Shown piece by piece: positions 1 to 8,704 of a stretch of DNA of 64,000 nt. The first letter of the stretch is position 1. The number at the start of each line of letters is the position of its first letter. The stretch is from Cryobacterium ruanii (GTDB lineage Bacteria; Actinomycetota; Actinomycetes; Actinomycetales; Microbacteriaceae). Both the position numbers and the translations under genes were made by a program. The stretch lies in NCBI RefSeq assembly GCF_004404055.1, contig NZ_SOHK01000015.1, forward strand, positions 186,001-250,000, given 5' to 3'. Below the pieces are notes generated by a model, which made no database searches, had not been told where the DNA came from, and worked only from the letters and a program-made list of their open reading frames with translations.

Positions 1-641
1 CGCTGCACCGGACCGTGATTGCCGCGGGGGTTCTGAGCGTGGGGATTGTGGGCGGGTCGATGGTCGTGCTGGCGGGAGCGGGGCATCCGCTGTCGTGGGT
101 GGTACTCGCCGTGAGCATGTTCGCCGTCGTGGCCTACTCGGTGCGCGGACTGCGGTTCAAGGAACGCCCCGTTTTGGACTCGATCACCTCGAGCACCCAC
201 TTTGTCAGCCCCGCCGTTTACGGGCTCGTGGTGGCCGGAGCCACGATCGACTTCGCGCTGCTGGCACTGCTCGCGGCGTTCGGTCTGTGGGGCATGGCCA
301 GCCATGCCTTCGGCGCGGTGCAGGACGTCGAACCGGACCGCCAGGCCGGGATCGCGTCGATCGCGACGGCGCTCGGTGCCGGGCCGACCGTGCGACTCTC
401 GATCACCTTCTGGGCCGTCGCTGGAGTGCTCATGCTCGCGACGCCGTGGCCCGGGCCGCTCGCCGCGGTGCTGGCCGTTCCCTACATCCTTGCGGCGCTG
501 CCGTTCCGGTCGATCAGCGACGAGCAGTCGGCGACGGCCAACCGAGGCTGGAAACGTTTTCTCTGGCTCAATTTCATCACCGGTTCCCTCGTGACCCTGT
601 TGCTGATCTACTGGGTGCGGCACAGCGCCGGAGAATTCTGA
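1..641 (+). CDS. UbiA-family prenyltransferase, probable lycopene elongase (5' end outside window)
   Basis: This is the C-terminal part of an integral-membrane UbiA-type prenyltransferase. The frame is open to the window edge, so the start lies upstream. The diagnostic second Asp-rich motif is visible (SHAFGAVQDVEPDRQAG, with D-x-x-x-D), followed by IASIATALGA and three to four hydrophobic segments ending in LLLIYWVR. In actinobacteria this form usually prenylates lycopene to C45/C50 carotenoids (crtEb type). Homogentisate or 4-hydroxybenzoate prenyltransferases share the fold, so the substrate is inferred. The other carotenoid genes would lie to the left of the window. Confidence 0.75.
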   Translation, partial: LHRTVIAAGVLSVGIVGGSMVVLAGAGHPLSWVVLAVSMFAVVAYSVRGLRFKERPVLDSITSSTHFVSPAVYGLVVAGATIDFALLALLAAFGLWGMASHAFGAVQDVEPDRQAGIASIATALGAGPTVRLSITFWAVAGVLMLATPWPGPLAAVLAVPYILAALPFRSISDEQSATANRGWKRFLWLNFITGSLVTLLLIYWVRHSAGEF

Positions 642-678
642 TTCGAGCCCAGTCGAGTTCGGCCGTTAGAGTGAACAG

Positions 679-1056
679 ATGGAGCTCACGTCTGCCCGCG
701 TCGACAGTTGGAGCTGGGGCGTGCGCCTGTTCAAGACGCGTTCCATGGCCACGACGGCCTGCCGCGCCGGGCATGTGCGGGTGAACGGTGACAAAGCCAA
801 AGCCGCGCAGGCCCTGCACATCGGCGATGAGGTGCGGGTGCGCTCGGACGGCTTCGACCGGGTGCTAGTCGTGTCGCGCCTCGTGGTCAAACGGGTCGGC
901 GCCGCCGTAGCAGCCGAGTGCTACGTCGACAACACTCCCCCGCCGCCGCCGCGCGAAGAGGTGGCGCTAGTGCCCATGCGGGACCGCGGTGCCGGGCGGC
1001 CGACGAAGCGCGAGCGTCGGGAGATCGACGAGCTGCGCGGGCACGTCAACGAGTGA
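679..1056 (+). CDS. S4-domain RNA-binding protein, Hsp15/HslR-like
   Basis: This 125-residue protein has an N-terminal S4 domain (residues about 5-65: RVDSWSWGVRLFKTRS, then CRAGHVRVNGDKAK and IGDEVRV). It has a basic tail ending GAGRPTKRERREIDEL. The length and the tail match the ribosome-associated heat-shock protein Hsp15 family, which binds stalled 50S subunits carrying nascent chain. The start ATG at 679 follows a 37-bp gap after the prenyltransferase stop. It is transcribed toward the csrA end of the flagellar operon. Confidence 0.85.
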   Translation: MELTSARVDSWSWGVRLFKTRSMATTACRAGHVRVNGDKAKAAQALHIGDEVRVRSDGFDRVLVVSRLVVKRVGAAVAAECYVDNTPPPPPREEVALVPMRDRGAGRPTKRERREIDELRGHVNE

Positions 1057-1106
1057 CGGATGCGACGCCAGCGCTGGGTGCCGGTGCCGGACGCGGCTCG
1101 AACGGG

Positions 1107-1463
1107 CTAAGCCGGTGTGGGCGGCCGCGGCAGCGCCGGCTTGGCGCCTGGCTCGGCTGATTCCGGCGCGGGTGCGTACGTCTGCGGTGGTATCTGCGGC
1201 TGAGACTGGCGGGACTGCGCTGACTGCAACGCCGCCAGAACGCTGAGCGACCGCCTGATGCGGTCTTCGGCCTCGGTGTCGATCTGGCTCGCCGCAAGGT
1301 TCGCCTCGCTAACGGCGCGAACGACCTCATCCCGTTGGATTTTGACTCCCCGCGGTGCATCGATTCCGATGCGCACACTGTCGCCGCGGGCATCGAGCAC
1401 GGTGATGACGATATCGTCACCGATGAGGATCTTTTCCCCCGGTTTGCGTGTCAGAACGAGCAT
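1107..1463 (-). CDS. csrA: Carbon storage regulator CsrA with a long C-terminal tail
   Basis: This is an RNA-binding translational regulator. The first 60 residues match CsrA (MLVLTRKPGEKILIGDDIVI, then RIGIDAPRGV), and the RNA-contacting residues L4, R6 and R44 are kept. The family is usually 60-80 residues. This protein has 118, with a Gln/Pro-rich tail (SQSRQSQPQIPPQTYAPAP and PALPRPPTPA). It is the last gene of the flagellar series, 9 nt after the flhF-like stop. In Bacillus, CsrA represses flagellin translation and is antagonised by FliW. A fliW gene (31134-31532) and two flagellin leaders with CsrA-type hairpins are in this window. Confidence 0.95.
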   Translation of the reverse strand: MLVLTRKPGEKILIGDDIVITVLDARGDSVRIGIDAPRGVKIQRDEVVRAVSEANLAASQIDTEAEDRIRRSLSVLAALQSAQSRQSQPQIPPQTYAPAPESAEPGAKPALPRPPTPA

Positions 1464-1472
1464 CGTTACAGC

Positions 1473-2492
1473 TTACCGTTCGCCGTCGTCGGGCCGAGAA
1501 TGCGGTGGCGCCGCGCGACGGCCGGTCGGCGCGGCGGCCACCCGCCCGTCCATCCATTCCACCGGCAGTCCGAGGTCGTCGACCGTGGCGGGTGAGGTCG
1601 TGAACTGGCGACCGAGCGCGGCGACCGCGTGCACCTGGACGACGGTGACGACCAGGTTGACCCAACGTATGGTGTCCTCAGTTTTTCGACTAGCGTCAAC
1701 CACCACCCAGACCTGATCGGCACCGATCGCGGCGAGTGTGGCCGCGCGCGCAATCACATCCGTGGACGGTTCGATACCGTAGGCGATGAACGTGCTGTGC
1801 CCAATCTCCACTCCAAGGGCCCTGGCCAGCACAGCGCCGCGGCGATCGTCGACGCGCTCGATCTGGTCGTTGGCCACGGCGCCAGAAATGCGCAGCTCTC
1901 CCGCACCGGCCACCCGCAACATAAGGCGAGCAACGGTGATCGGGTCTTGTTCGAGCCCGACGATCAAAACCAGGTCTCCGGGCCGGGTGAGCGGGGCCGG
2001 AACGGGTGGGCGGGCCAGCTTCGGCGCCGCGGCCATGATCGGTGCCCGGGTCACCGCCTGGATCGGGGCTTCAACCATGGCCGGAGCCGATGCAACGAGT
2101 AGATCGGGCCCGACCTGCTGCACGACACTACGACCGGTCGCGAAGGTGAGTTCGTCCATAAGCTTCGCGAACCCGTCCGAGGCCGTCGACAACCGTGGCG
2201 AGGACTGCGTCGGGTACAGCTGGGATTCGGCCTCGTCGGCATCGTCGAGCAGGGCCGCAATACCGAGCCGGGCCGAAATATCAAGGCCGGCGTGCGCCGA
2301 CCGCTTGCGCTGTGCCGGTTCTAAGACCTCGACCGTGATTTCGTAGTGCTGACGCGCGAAGAATCCACGGATGCCGCCGACGGTCACCCGCTCGGCGGCG
2401 ATGATGGTGGCATTGGCCCCGTGCTCGGCTAGGACGCGTTCCTGCAGTTCCCGCAGTGTCGCACCCTCAAGCAGAAATCGTTTCGGCTCCAC
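1473..2492 (-). CDS. FlhF-like protein with degenerate GTPase motifs
   Basis: The N-terminus (VEPKRFLLEGATLRELQERV, then GANATIIAAERV) matches the start of FlhF, the SRP-type GTPase that helps place flagella. The gene sits directly after flhA, where flhF normally is. In the G-domain region, however, the P-loop is replaced by IVGLEQDPITVARLML, with no GxxGxGKT, and the DTAGR motif is also gone (VVVDASRKTED). It probably cannot bind GTP in the usual way. The start is uncertain: GTG at 2492 gives the FlhF-like beginning, GTG at 2501 and TTG at 2513 are in frame, and all overlap the flhA end. The length is about 339 residues. Confidence 0.7.
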   Translation of the reverse strand: MEPKRFLLEGATLRELQERVLAEHGANATIIAAERVTVGGIRGFFARQHYEITVEVLEPAQRKRSAHAGLDISARLGIAALLDDADEAESQLYPTQSSPRLSTASDGFAKLMDELTFATGRSVVQQVGPDLLVASAPAMVEAPIQAVTRAPIMAAAPKLARPPVPAPLTRPGDLVLIVGLEQDPITVARLMLRVAGAGELRISGAVANDQIERVDDRRGAVLARALGVEIGHSTFIAYGIEPSTDVIARAATLAAIGADQVWVVVDASRKTEDTIRWVNLVVTVVQVHAVAALGRQFTTSPATVDDLGLPVEWMDGRVAAAPTGRRAAPPHSRPDDGER

Positions 2493-4518
2493 GGACCACA
2501 CCCACTGTCTCAATGGTCACATTCGCCGACGTTACTTCCTGGTATGACAATACCGGCAGGCCGCCGGTCTGCGTGGAGATCAGGCGACGGATGGCGGGGC
2601 GAAGCGCCGGAGCACAGACCAGCACCGCGGTCTGTCCGCTGGCTTCGACCCTGGCAACGGACGTACGCACGGAGTTGAGCACGGCTTCGATGCGGGCCGG
2701 GTCCATCAAGATCTGGGTGCCCTGATCTGACGGGCGCAAACCTTCGAGCATGGACTGCTCGAGGGTAGGTTCAATCATGATCACCCGCAGCACAGTGCCT
2801 TCGAGATACTGCGCGGTCAGAGCCGGGCCGAGGGCCTGACGGGCGGCTTCAACGAGCCCTTCCGGGTCATTGGAAGCCTTGGCCCGCAGGGATAGCGCCT
2901 CGTAGATGCGCGGCAGGTCGTTGATGGGAATCTGCTCGATTAGCAGCCCTTGCAGCACGCGCTGCACCTCGGCGAGCGAGAGTAGGCCGGGAATCAGATC
3001 GTCGACGGCCGAAGGATTGACCTGTTTGACTCCATCGGTGAGCACCCGCACGTCTTCCCGGGTGAGAAGGCGCGCCGCGTTCGTGGTGATGATCGACGAG
3101 AGGTGGGTGACCACGACCGAGACCCGGTCGATGACCGTGGCACCGGTCATCTCTGCGCTGTGCCGCATTTCGCTCGGTACCCATTTTCCAGCCAGACCGA
3201 ACACCGGCTCGATGGTGACCTGCCCGGGAAGGGTTTCGAGGGCGTCACCGAGCGCGAGCACCTTGCCGGCTGGTGCTAACCCGCGCCCGTATTCAACACC
3301 GGCGATGCGAATGACGTAGGTCGACGACGGTAAATCGACGCTGTCCCTGGTGCGCACCGGCGGCACCACCACGCCCAGGTCCATGGCAATTTTGCGACGG
3401 AGGCCCCGAACCCGGGCCAGCAGGTCGTCCGACGCGCCGGAGACCAGGTCGACCAGGTCGGGCGAGAGCATGATCTCGAGCGCGTGCACGCGCATCTGCT
3501 CGATCAGGTCTTCGGTCGTGTCGGTTTTGGGAGCGCTCTTCTCTGAGGCTGTGGTGGCCTCGATGCTGGCCAGTTTGGTGTCCTCCCCGGCTTTGATGCG
3601 TTGAGCGATCAGCATGAGCGCCATCCCCACCATGAGGAACGGCAGCACCGGCATGCCAGGAATGAGCGCCATCAGAATGGCCGCCGCGCCGGCAATGGTC
3701 AGGGCGTTACGCGACTGGGTGAGCTGAGCGGATGCCGTCGACCCGATGTCGGTCTCCGCATTCGAGCGGGTCACGATCATGCCGGTGGACACGGCCATGA
3801 GCAGGGCCGGGATCTGGGTGACGAGGCCGTCTCCGATGGTCAGCAGGGCGTAGGTGTTGACCGCCTCGCCAATCTCCATGCCGCGCTGCAGCATGCCGAT
3901 GGCAATGCCGCCGATGAGGTTGATAACGATGATGACGAGCCCGGCGATAGCATCACCCTTAACGAACTTGGAGGCGCCATCCATGGCACCGTAGAAGTCC
4001 GCTTCGGCGGACACTTCGGCACGACGATCCTTGGCCTCGGCATCGGTGATCAGGCCGGCGTTGAGGTCGGCGTCGATGGCCATCTGCTTGCCGGGCATGG
4101 CGTCGAGGGTGAACCGTGCACCGACCTCGGCCACTCGCTCGGCGCCCTTGGTGACCACGACGAATTGGATCACCACGAGGATGAGAAAAATGACCGCGCC
4201 GATAATGATCGAGCCGCCGACGGCGACGTGCCCGAAGGCTTCAATCACCTGCCCAGCGTAACCATCGCCAAGAACGAGACGAGTGGATGCCACGTTGAGG
4301 CCAAGACGAAACAGGGTCGCGACCAGCAGCAACGAGGGAAAAACCGAGAAGTCGAGCGGCTTCTTCACGAACATCGTCGTGAGCAGGGTGACCAGTCCGA
4401 GCATGATGTTCAGGATGATCAGGACATCGAGCAGGCCAGCCGGGATCGGCACGACCAACAGCAGGATGATGCCGACCACGCCGACCGGAACGGCGAGCTT
4501 GATGAGATTACGATTCAC
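2467..4518 (-). CDS. flhA: Flagellar export gate protein FlhA
   Basis: This is the large export-gate component of the flagellar type III secretion apparatus. The 683 residues have about eight N-terminal membrane segments, the conserved cytoplasmic loop region (ARFTLDAMPGKQMAIDADLN and RRAEVSAEADFYGAMDGASKF) and a C-terminal cytoplasmic domain (ALSLRAKASNDPEGLVEAARQALG) that docks substrates and chaperones. The GTG start at 4518 overlaps the flhB stop as GTGA. A longer in-frame extension to 4689 would overlap flhB heavily and lacks family similarity. Confidence 0.97.
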   Translation of the reverse strand: MNRNLIKLAVPVGVVGIILLLVVPIPAGLLDVLIILNIMLGLVTLLTTMFVKKPLDFSVFPSLLLVATLFRLGLNVASTRLVLGDGYAGQVIEAFGHVAVGGSIIIGAVIFLILVVIQFVVVTKGAERVAEVGARFTLDAMPGKQMAIDADLNAGLITDAEAKDRRAEVSAEADFYGAMDGASKFVKGDAIAGLVIIVINLIGGIAIGMLQRGMEIGEAVNTYALLTIGDGLVTQIPALLMAVSTGMIVTRSNAETDIGSTASAQLTQSRNALTIAGAAAILMALIPGMPVLPFLMVGMALMLIAQRIKAGEDTKLASIEATTASEKSAPKTDTTEDLIEQMRVHALEIMLSPDLVDLVSGASDDLLARVRGLRRKIAMDLGVVVPPVRTRDSVDLPSSTYVIRIAGVEYGRGLAPAGKVLALGDALETLPGQVTIEPVFGLAGKWVPSEMRHSAEMTGATVIDRVSVVVTHLSSIITTNAARLLTREDVRVLTDGVKQVNPSAVDDLIPGLLSLAEVQRVLQGLLIEQIPINDLPRIYEALSLRAKASNDPEGLVEAARQALGPALTAQYLEGTVLRVIMIEPTLEQSMLEGLRPSDQGTQILMDPARIEAVLNSVRTSVARVEASGQTAVLVCAPALRPAIRRLISTQTGGLPVLSYQEVTSANVTIETVGVVRGAETISA

Positions 4519-5648
4519 GAACGGCCTCCGGCAGTTCTCGGTACTGATGGGGATGATGGTGGGGCGGCGAGGGCGCTCATGGTGTGGGTTCCCCCCGTAC
4601 TCCCCCGCTTCTGCAGGGCCATGACGAAAGCGAGCACCCGGGCGACCGCGTTGTACAGTTCGGTCGGAATCTCGTCGCCGATCTCGCATGCCGCATGCAG
4701 GGCCCGCGCGAGCGGCACGTCCTGCACGATCGGAACCTGATCGGTCTCGGCCTGCACGCGAATGCGGGCGGCGATATGGCCGACCCCCTTGGCGACCACG
4801 CGCGGAGCCGACTTGCCCGGTTCGTACTTGAGCGCCACGGCCACGTGCGTCGGGTTGACCAGTACGACGTTGGCGTCGGCGACCGAGGCGATCATGCGAT
4901 TGCGGCTCATCATCAGCTGGCGGGACCGACGCTGCGATTTGATCAGCGGGTCGCCCTCTGATGCTTTGTTCTCGTCCTTGACCTCTTTCTTCGTCATCAT
5001 CGTCTTCTTGCGATTGCGTTTCATGATGACGTAGATGTCGGCCACGGCGAGCACGAGGCCGGCCGCTACGGCCGCCTGCAGCAGGGCGGCCGTTCCGCCG
5101 GCGGCGGCGCTGAGCAGCTCCGACACCGGTAGTCCCCCGGCGGTCAGCAGCACCGGCATCAGGCCCTGGACCACCCAGTACAGCACCACACCCACAGCCG
5201 CGGTCTTGGCGAGCACCTTCACGCCCTCCCAGAGCGCCTGCGTGCCGAACACACGTTTCATGCCCGTGACGAGATTGAACTGCTCGTACTTGCCGGTGAA
5301 CTTCTTAAAGTGGATGCCGCCCTGCACGGCTGCTCCGCCCAGCACGACGATGAGCACCACGACAAAGAACGGGGTCAGAATATCGGCCAGTGAGGCCAGG
5401 CCCCTCCCGAGCGCTTCAACGGCGACGCTCGGATCCGGATTGCTGGCGAGCGTGCCGATGCGGTACATCTGGTCGGTTCCCGCCGCGCCGCCCGCCGCGA
5501 TGGTAGCCGGCAGCATGAGGCCGGCGACACCCACGCCGAGCCACGCCGTGACATCCTGTGATTTTGACAGCTCACCCTTTTCGCGCACCCGCTTCATGCG
5601 TTTCTGGGTGGCTGGTTCGGTCTTCTCGCCGGAGTCGGTTTCGGACAC
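4515..5648 (-). CDS. flhB: Flagellar export switch protein FlhB
   Basis: This protein controls substrate specificity of the export apparatus. It opens with SGEKTEPATQKRMKRVREKG, typical of FlhB, then has four membrane segments. The autocleavage motif NPTH is at residues 265-268 (VVLVNPTHVAVALKYEPG). The 377-residue protein has a short Ser/Pro-rich tail after the conserved domain. The GTG start at 5648 abuts the fliR stop, and the end overlaps flhA by four bases. Confidence 0.97.
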   Translation of the reverse strand: MSETDSGEKTEPATQKRMKRVREKGELSKSQDVTAWLGVGVAGLMLPATIAAGGAAGTDQMYRIGTLASNPDPSVAVEALGRGLASLADILTPFFVVVLIVVLGGAAVQGGIHFKKFTGKYEQFNLVTGMKRVFGTQALWEGVKVLAKTAAVGVVLYWVVQGLMPVLLTAGGLPVSELLSAAAGGTAALLQAAVAAGLVLAVADIYVIMKRNRKKTMMTKKEVKDENKASEGDPLIKSQRRSRQLMMSRNRMIASVADANVVLVNPTHVAVALKYEPGKSAPRVVAKGVGHIAARIRVQAETDQVPIVQDVPLARALHAACEIGDEIPTELYNAVARVLAFVMALQKRGSTGGTHTMSALAAPPSSPSVPRTAGGRS

Positions 5649-6407
5649 CTACCTCACCGCCATGAGGGCGTCGAGGGCCTGCCCGGTGAGAGACGACACG
5701 ATGCGCGGCAGGGCCACGAAGACCGTCGCTGCGAGGCTCAACGTGATGAGGATCTTGAGCGGAAAGCCGAGGGCGAACGCGTTGAGGGCGGGCGCGACCC
5801 GTGTGAGCAGGCCGAGGCCGGCATCCGCTAGAAAGAGCACCACGAGCAGGGGGCCGGCGATCTGCACGGCGGCGAGGAACATCTGGGTGGTGGCGGCGAT
5901 CATGGCCTGCGCTGGCGCGGCCAGGTCCAGGCCCGAGCCGAGTGGAATGGCGGAGTAGCTGCGAAACAGGCCGCCGAGCACCAGCTGGTAGGCGCCGGAG
6001 GCGAACATCAACGCGAGCGCGGTCATGTGAAACAGGCGGGTGAACTGTGCGCCGTTGATCATGGACTGCGGGTCGAAGCCCTGCGCCATCTGGAACCCGC
6101 TGAACATGTCGATGAGACCACCGGCCGACTGCACGGCGGCGAAGACCAGAAAAACCAAGAAGCCCAGGGTGGCACCGACCAGAATTTCCAGAATCAGGGC
6201 GCCGACGAAACCGGCGGTGTCCTGTGAGACGTAGTCGGCGGTGACCCGCGGCGAGACGGCCAGGGCCAGCCCGATGGCCAGCATCGCTTTGATCCGTGCG
6301 GGGAATGCGCGATAGGAAAATGGCGGCGCGATGACCAGAAAAGCGACCATGCGCACACCGGCGAGCATGACCGCTTCGATCCAGGCGAAATTGAGGTTGA
6401 ACTCCAC
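5649..6407 (-). CDS. fliR: Flagellar export protein FliR
   Basis: This is a core membrane protein of the export gate, joining FliP and FliQ. The 252 residues contain about six hydrophobic segments. Family features include FSYRAFPARIKAMLAIGLAL and the segment GFQMAQGFDPQSMING. The GTG start is one base after the fliQ stop. Order fliP-fliQ-fliR-flhB-flhA is the usual order in Gram-positive flagellar operons. Confidence 0.96.
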   Translation of the reverse strand: MEFNLNFAWIEAVMLAGVRMVAFLVIAPPFSYRAFPARIKAMLAIGLALAVSPRVTADYVSQDTAGFVGALILEILVGATLGFLVFLVFAAVQSAGGLIDMFSGFQMAQGFDPQSMINGAQFTRLFHMTALALMFASGAYQLVLGGLFRSYSAIPLGSGLDLAAPAQAMIAATTQMFLAAVQIAGPLLVVLFLADAGLGLLTRVAPALNAFALGFPLKILITLSLAATVFVALPRIVSSLTGQALDALMAVR

Positions 6408-6408
6408 G

Positions 6409-6684
6409 TCAGCCTCCGCCGAGCAGCGCGGGGATCTTCTCGAACATCTGGTTGGTGAAGGCGATCGATTCGGCGATCATCCAGTGGCCGCAGATGAGCA
6501 GGGCTAGGGCAACGGCGATCGCTTTGGGCACGAACGACAGGGTGACTTCCTGGATCTGGGTGATCGACTGCATCAGCGAGATGGCGAAACCGACCACGAG
6601 GGCGGTGATGAGTACCGGGGCCGAGAGTTTGGCGGCGAGGATCAGCGCCTGCAGGCCGATGTCGAGCACCGCATTCGTGTTCAT
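6409..6684 (-). CDS. fliQ: Flagellar export protein FliQ
   Basis: This is a 91-residue, two-helix membrane protein of the export gate. The family motif ALVVGFAISLMQSITQIQE is present. The start ATG overlaps the fliP stop (ATGA). The length matches the family (about 88-90 residues). Confidence 0.97.
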   Translation of the reverse strand: MNTNAVLDIGLQALILAAKLSAPVLITALVVGFAISLMQSITQIQEVTLSFVPKAIAVALALLICGHWMIAESIAFTNQMFEKIPALLGGG

Positions 6685-7541
6685 GTGGCCATCTGATAAC
6701 TGCCGATGAGACTCGTGATGATGAGTCCCCAGCCGTCGACGAGCACGAACAACAGAATCTTGAAGGGCAGCGAGATCATGACGGGCGGCAGCATCATCAT
6801 GCCCATCGACATGAGCGCCGCGGAGACGACGATGTCGATGACCAAGAACGGAATGAAGATGACGAATCCGATGATGAAGGCGGCGCGCAGTTCAGAGATC
6901 ATGAAAGCCGGGATGAGGGTGAGCAGGGTGACATCGTCGGGGTTGTCGGGGTTGGGCTGGTCGGCGGCCCTGGTCATCAGTGCCAGGTCTTCGCCACGCG
7001 TGTTGGCGAGCATGAATTGCCGCAACGGCTCCGAACCCAGGTTGAGCGCGTCGGTGAAGTTGAGGGAACCGTCGAGGTAGGGCTGCAGGGCCACGGTGTT
7101 GATGTCGGTCAGCACCGGCGCCATGATGAACAGCGACAGGAACAGGGCGAGGCCGGCAAGTACCTGGTTCGGCGGGATCGAGGGCAGGGCGAGGGCGTTG
7201 CGGGTCATGGCGAGCACCACGAAGATCTTGGTGAAGCTCGTCATCATGAGCAGCAGCGCCGGTGCGACCGACAGCAGGGTGATGCCCAGCAGGGTGACGA
7301 TCGCTGACGACGGCGCTCCGTCCGGGCCGTTGATGTCGACGCTGAGGCCGCCGCCGCCGGTGTCGGTCGGGTCGGTCGGGTCGGTCGGGTCGGTCGGCGC
7401 GGTCGGGTCGACCGGCATAGCGTGGCCGGCCGTCGCGCCCAGCCAGAGCAGCGCGGCAGTGATCAGCACGGCGAGGACGACCAGCACGCCGGTGCGGGCC
7501 AAGAAGGCCGTGGACACCGTGCGGTGTGGTGCGGTAATCAC
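6681..7541 (-). CDS. fliP: Flagellar export protein FliP
   Basis: This is the export-gate pore protein, about 286 residues from GTG 7541, which overlaps the fliO stop as GTGA. It has an N-terminal hydrophobic signal (residues about 12-36). A short exported spacer follows, containing four tandem copies of Pro-Thr-Asp. The conserved core comes next (LLMMTSFTKIFVVLAMTRNALALPSIPPNQ and ELRAAFIIGFVIFIPFLVID). The (PTD)4 run, encoded by a 9-bp DNA repeat, is not part of the family core. An in-frame GTG at 7577 would give a longer, less likely start. Confidence 0.95.
   Translation of the reverse strand: MITAPHRTVSTAFLARTGVLVVLAVLITAALLWLGATAGHAMPVDPTAPTDPTDPTDPTDTGGGGLSVDINGPDGAPSSAIVTLLGITLLSVAPALLLMMTSFTKIFVVLAMTRNALALPSIPPNQVLAGLALFLSLFIMAPVLTDINTVALQPYLDGSLNFTDALNLGSEPLRQFMLANTRGEDLALMTRAADQPNPDNPDDVTLLTLIPAFMISELRAAFIIGFVIFIPFLVIDIVVSAALMSMGMMMLPPVMISLPFKILLFVLVDGWGLIITSLIGSYQMAT
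7362..7397. repeat. Four tandem 9-bp repeats inside fliP
   Basis: Four exact copies of GTCGGTCGG (read on +) lie head to tail. On the coding strand they specify Pro-Thr-Asp triplets in the spacer behind the FliP signal peptide. The period is a multiple of three, so slippage would change the spacer length without breaking the frame. Confidence 0.9.
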
Positions 7542-7996
7542 CGTCCCTGCCGAAGCAGAGCGGCCGTCTGACGCCACGTCGACGGTGACAGAATCGACCC
7601 GGCCAGTGCAGCGGACGCGACGGACGCGGTGACGGGAGCGGCGTCATCCGCTGTGGCGGCGGCCAGCGAACGGGCGAATGCCGTCGCCGGAGCGGATTGC
7701 GGCGCGCCCAGCATCGAAATGGCCTCGTCGAGGGTCGATGACGGGGTCGCGAGGGATTTCTCGTGCAGCACGGTGACGGCCTGTTCGGTCACGCCGAGTA
7801 CGAGGCGCGTTCCCTCCACCTCGACGACGACAACGGATGCCTTCTGCCCGATGGGCTGACGGCCCACGACGGTCACCGGGTTGGTCGCCCCCTTCGCGAG
7901 TGCGCCGCGCGACAGGCGGCGCTGCAGGTACCAGAGCAGTGCGAGAACCACGCCCAGGGACAGGACGACGCGCACCGCGACAATCAGGGTCTCCAC
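7538..7996 (-). CDS. fliO: Flagellar protein FliO
   Basis: FliO is a membrane scaffold for assembly of the FliP ring. The 152 residues begin with one transmembrane segment (VRVVLSLGVVLALLWYLQRRL), followed by a soluble FliO domain (VVGRQPIGQKASVVVVEVEG, then LVLGVTEQ). It lies between fliN and fliP, as in other flagellar operons. The GTG start directly follows the fliN TAA. Confidence 0.92.
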   Translation of the reverse strand: METLIVAVRVVLSLGVVLALLWYLQRRLSRGALAKGATNPVTVVGRQPIGQKASVVVVEVEGTRLVLGVTEQAVTVLHEKSLATPSSTLDEAISMLGAPQSAPATAFARSLAAATADDAAPVTASVASAALAGSILSPSTWRQTAALLRQGR

Positions 7997-8704
7997 TTAA
8001 GACAAGCCATCCGCGACATCGAGTATCTGGGTGATGCGCACGGCGTAGTCCTGGTCGACGACAACGATTTCCCCGTGGGCGATGAGCCGTCCGTTGAGAA
8101 GGATATCGGCCGGTGCTCCGGCCGAGCGATCCAGCTCGATGACGGCCCCCGGTTTGAGCGACAGAACGTCGCGAACGGACATGCGGGTGCGCCCGATCTC
8201 GACCGTCAGCGACATTTCGACGTTGCTGATGCGGCCGAGGTTGCCCAGGACTGTGCGGTCCGGGGCGGCGACGGGCCCGCGGACGACACCGTTTTGGCGC
8301 ACGCGAATGGCAAACCAGCCGGTCACGACCCCGCCGGCGCTCAGCTCGAACACCTGGGTGTCTTCGGCGGCGAACAGGGCCGACGCGTCTTCAACCCGTG
8401 AGTCGCCGAGAACGCCGATTCCGAGCACACCAGAGGCGCTTTCCAGGGCGGGTCGCAGAACGTCCTGGCTTGAGACAAGCTGGGAGTTCGCCCCGGCTGC
8501 GGCGTCGAGTGAGGCTGAGTCGCTGAGCACGACGGCCAGATCAGCGGAGGTCGTACCCACAAACGAGGCCACCACGGCAAAACCAAGGCGCGCGGTCAGC
8601 TCTGCGCCGCCCGCGTGCGGCAGAGCTTGCAGCGGCACCGTCGTCGGCAACACGCGAATGAGTGCATTGACAGCGAGTTCTGGAAGTGATCGGGTAGAAA
8701 TCAT
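7997..8704 (-). CDS. fliN: Flagellar motor switch protein FliN (with an extra N-terminal domain)
   Basis: The C-terminal 80 residues are a SpoA/FliN domain (VEMSLTVEIGRTRMSVRDVL, then LNGRLIAHGEIVVVDQDYAVRIT). They form the bottom of the C-ring. The first 130 or so residues resemble the CheC-like middle part of FliM/FliY more than a short enteric FliN. At 235 residues it is FliY-like in size, though I see no clear CheC phosphatase motif. The start ATG overlaps the fliM stop. Confidence 0.92.
   Translation of the reverse strand: MISTRSLPELAVNALIRVLPTTVPLQALPHAGGAELTARLGFAVVASFVGTTSADLAVVLSDSASLDAAAGANSQLVSSQDVLRPALESASGVLGIGVLGDSRVEDASALFAAEDTQVFELSAGGVVTGWFAIRVRQNGVVRGPVAAPDRTVLGNLGRISNVEMSLTVEIGRTRMSVRDVLSLKPGAVIELDRSAGAPADILLNGRLIAHGEIVVVDQDYAVRITQILDVADGLS

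Noticed and set aside
3601-4740. A + strand open frame of 379 codons opposite flhA and flhB
   Set aside because: It encodes a His/Asp/Gln-rich product with no recognisable features and lies antisense to well-conserved flagellar genes.
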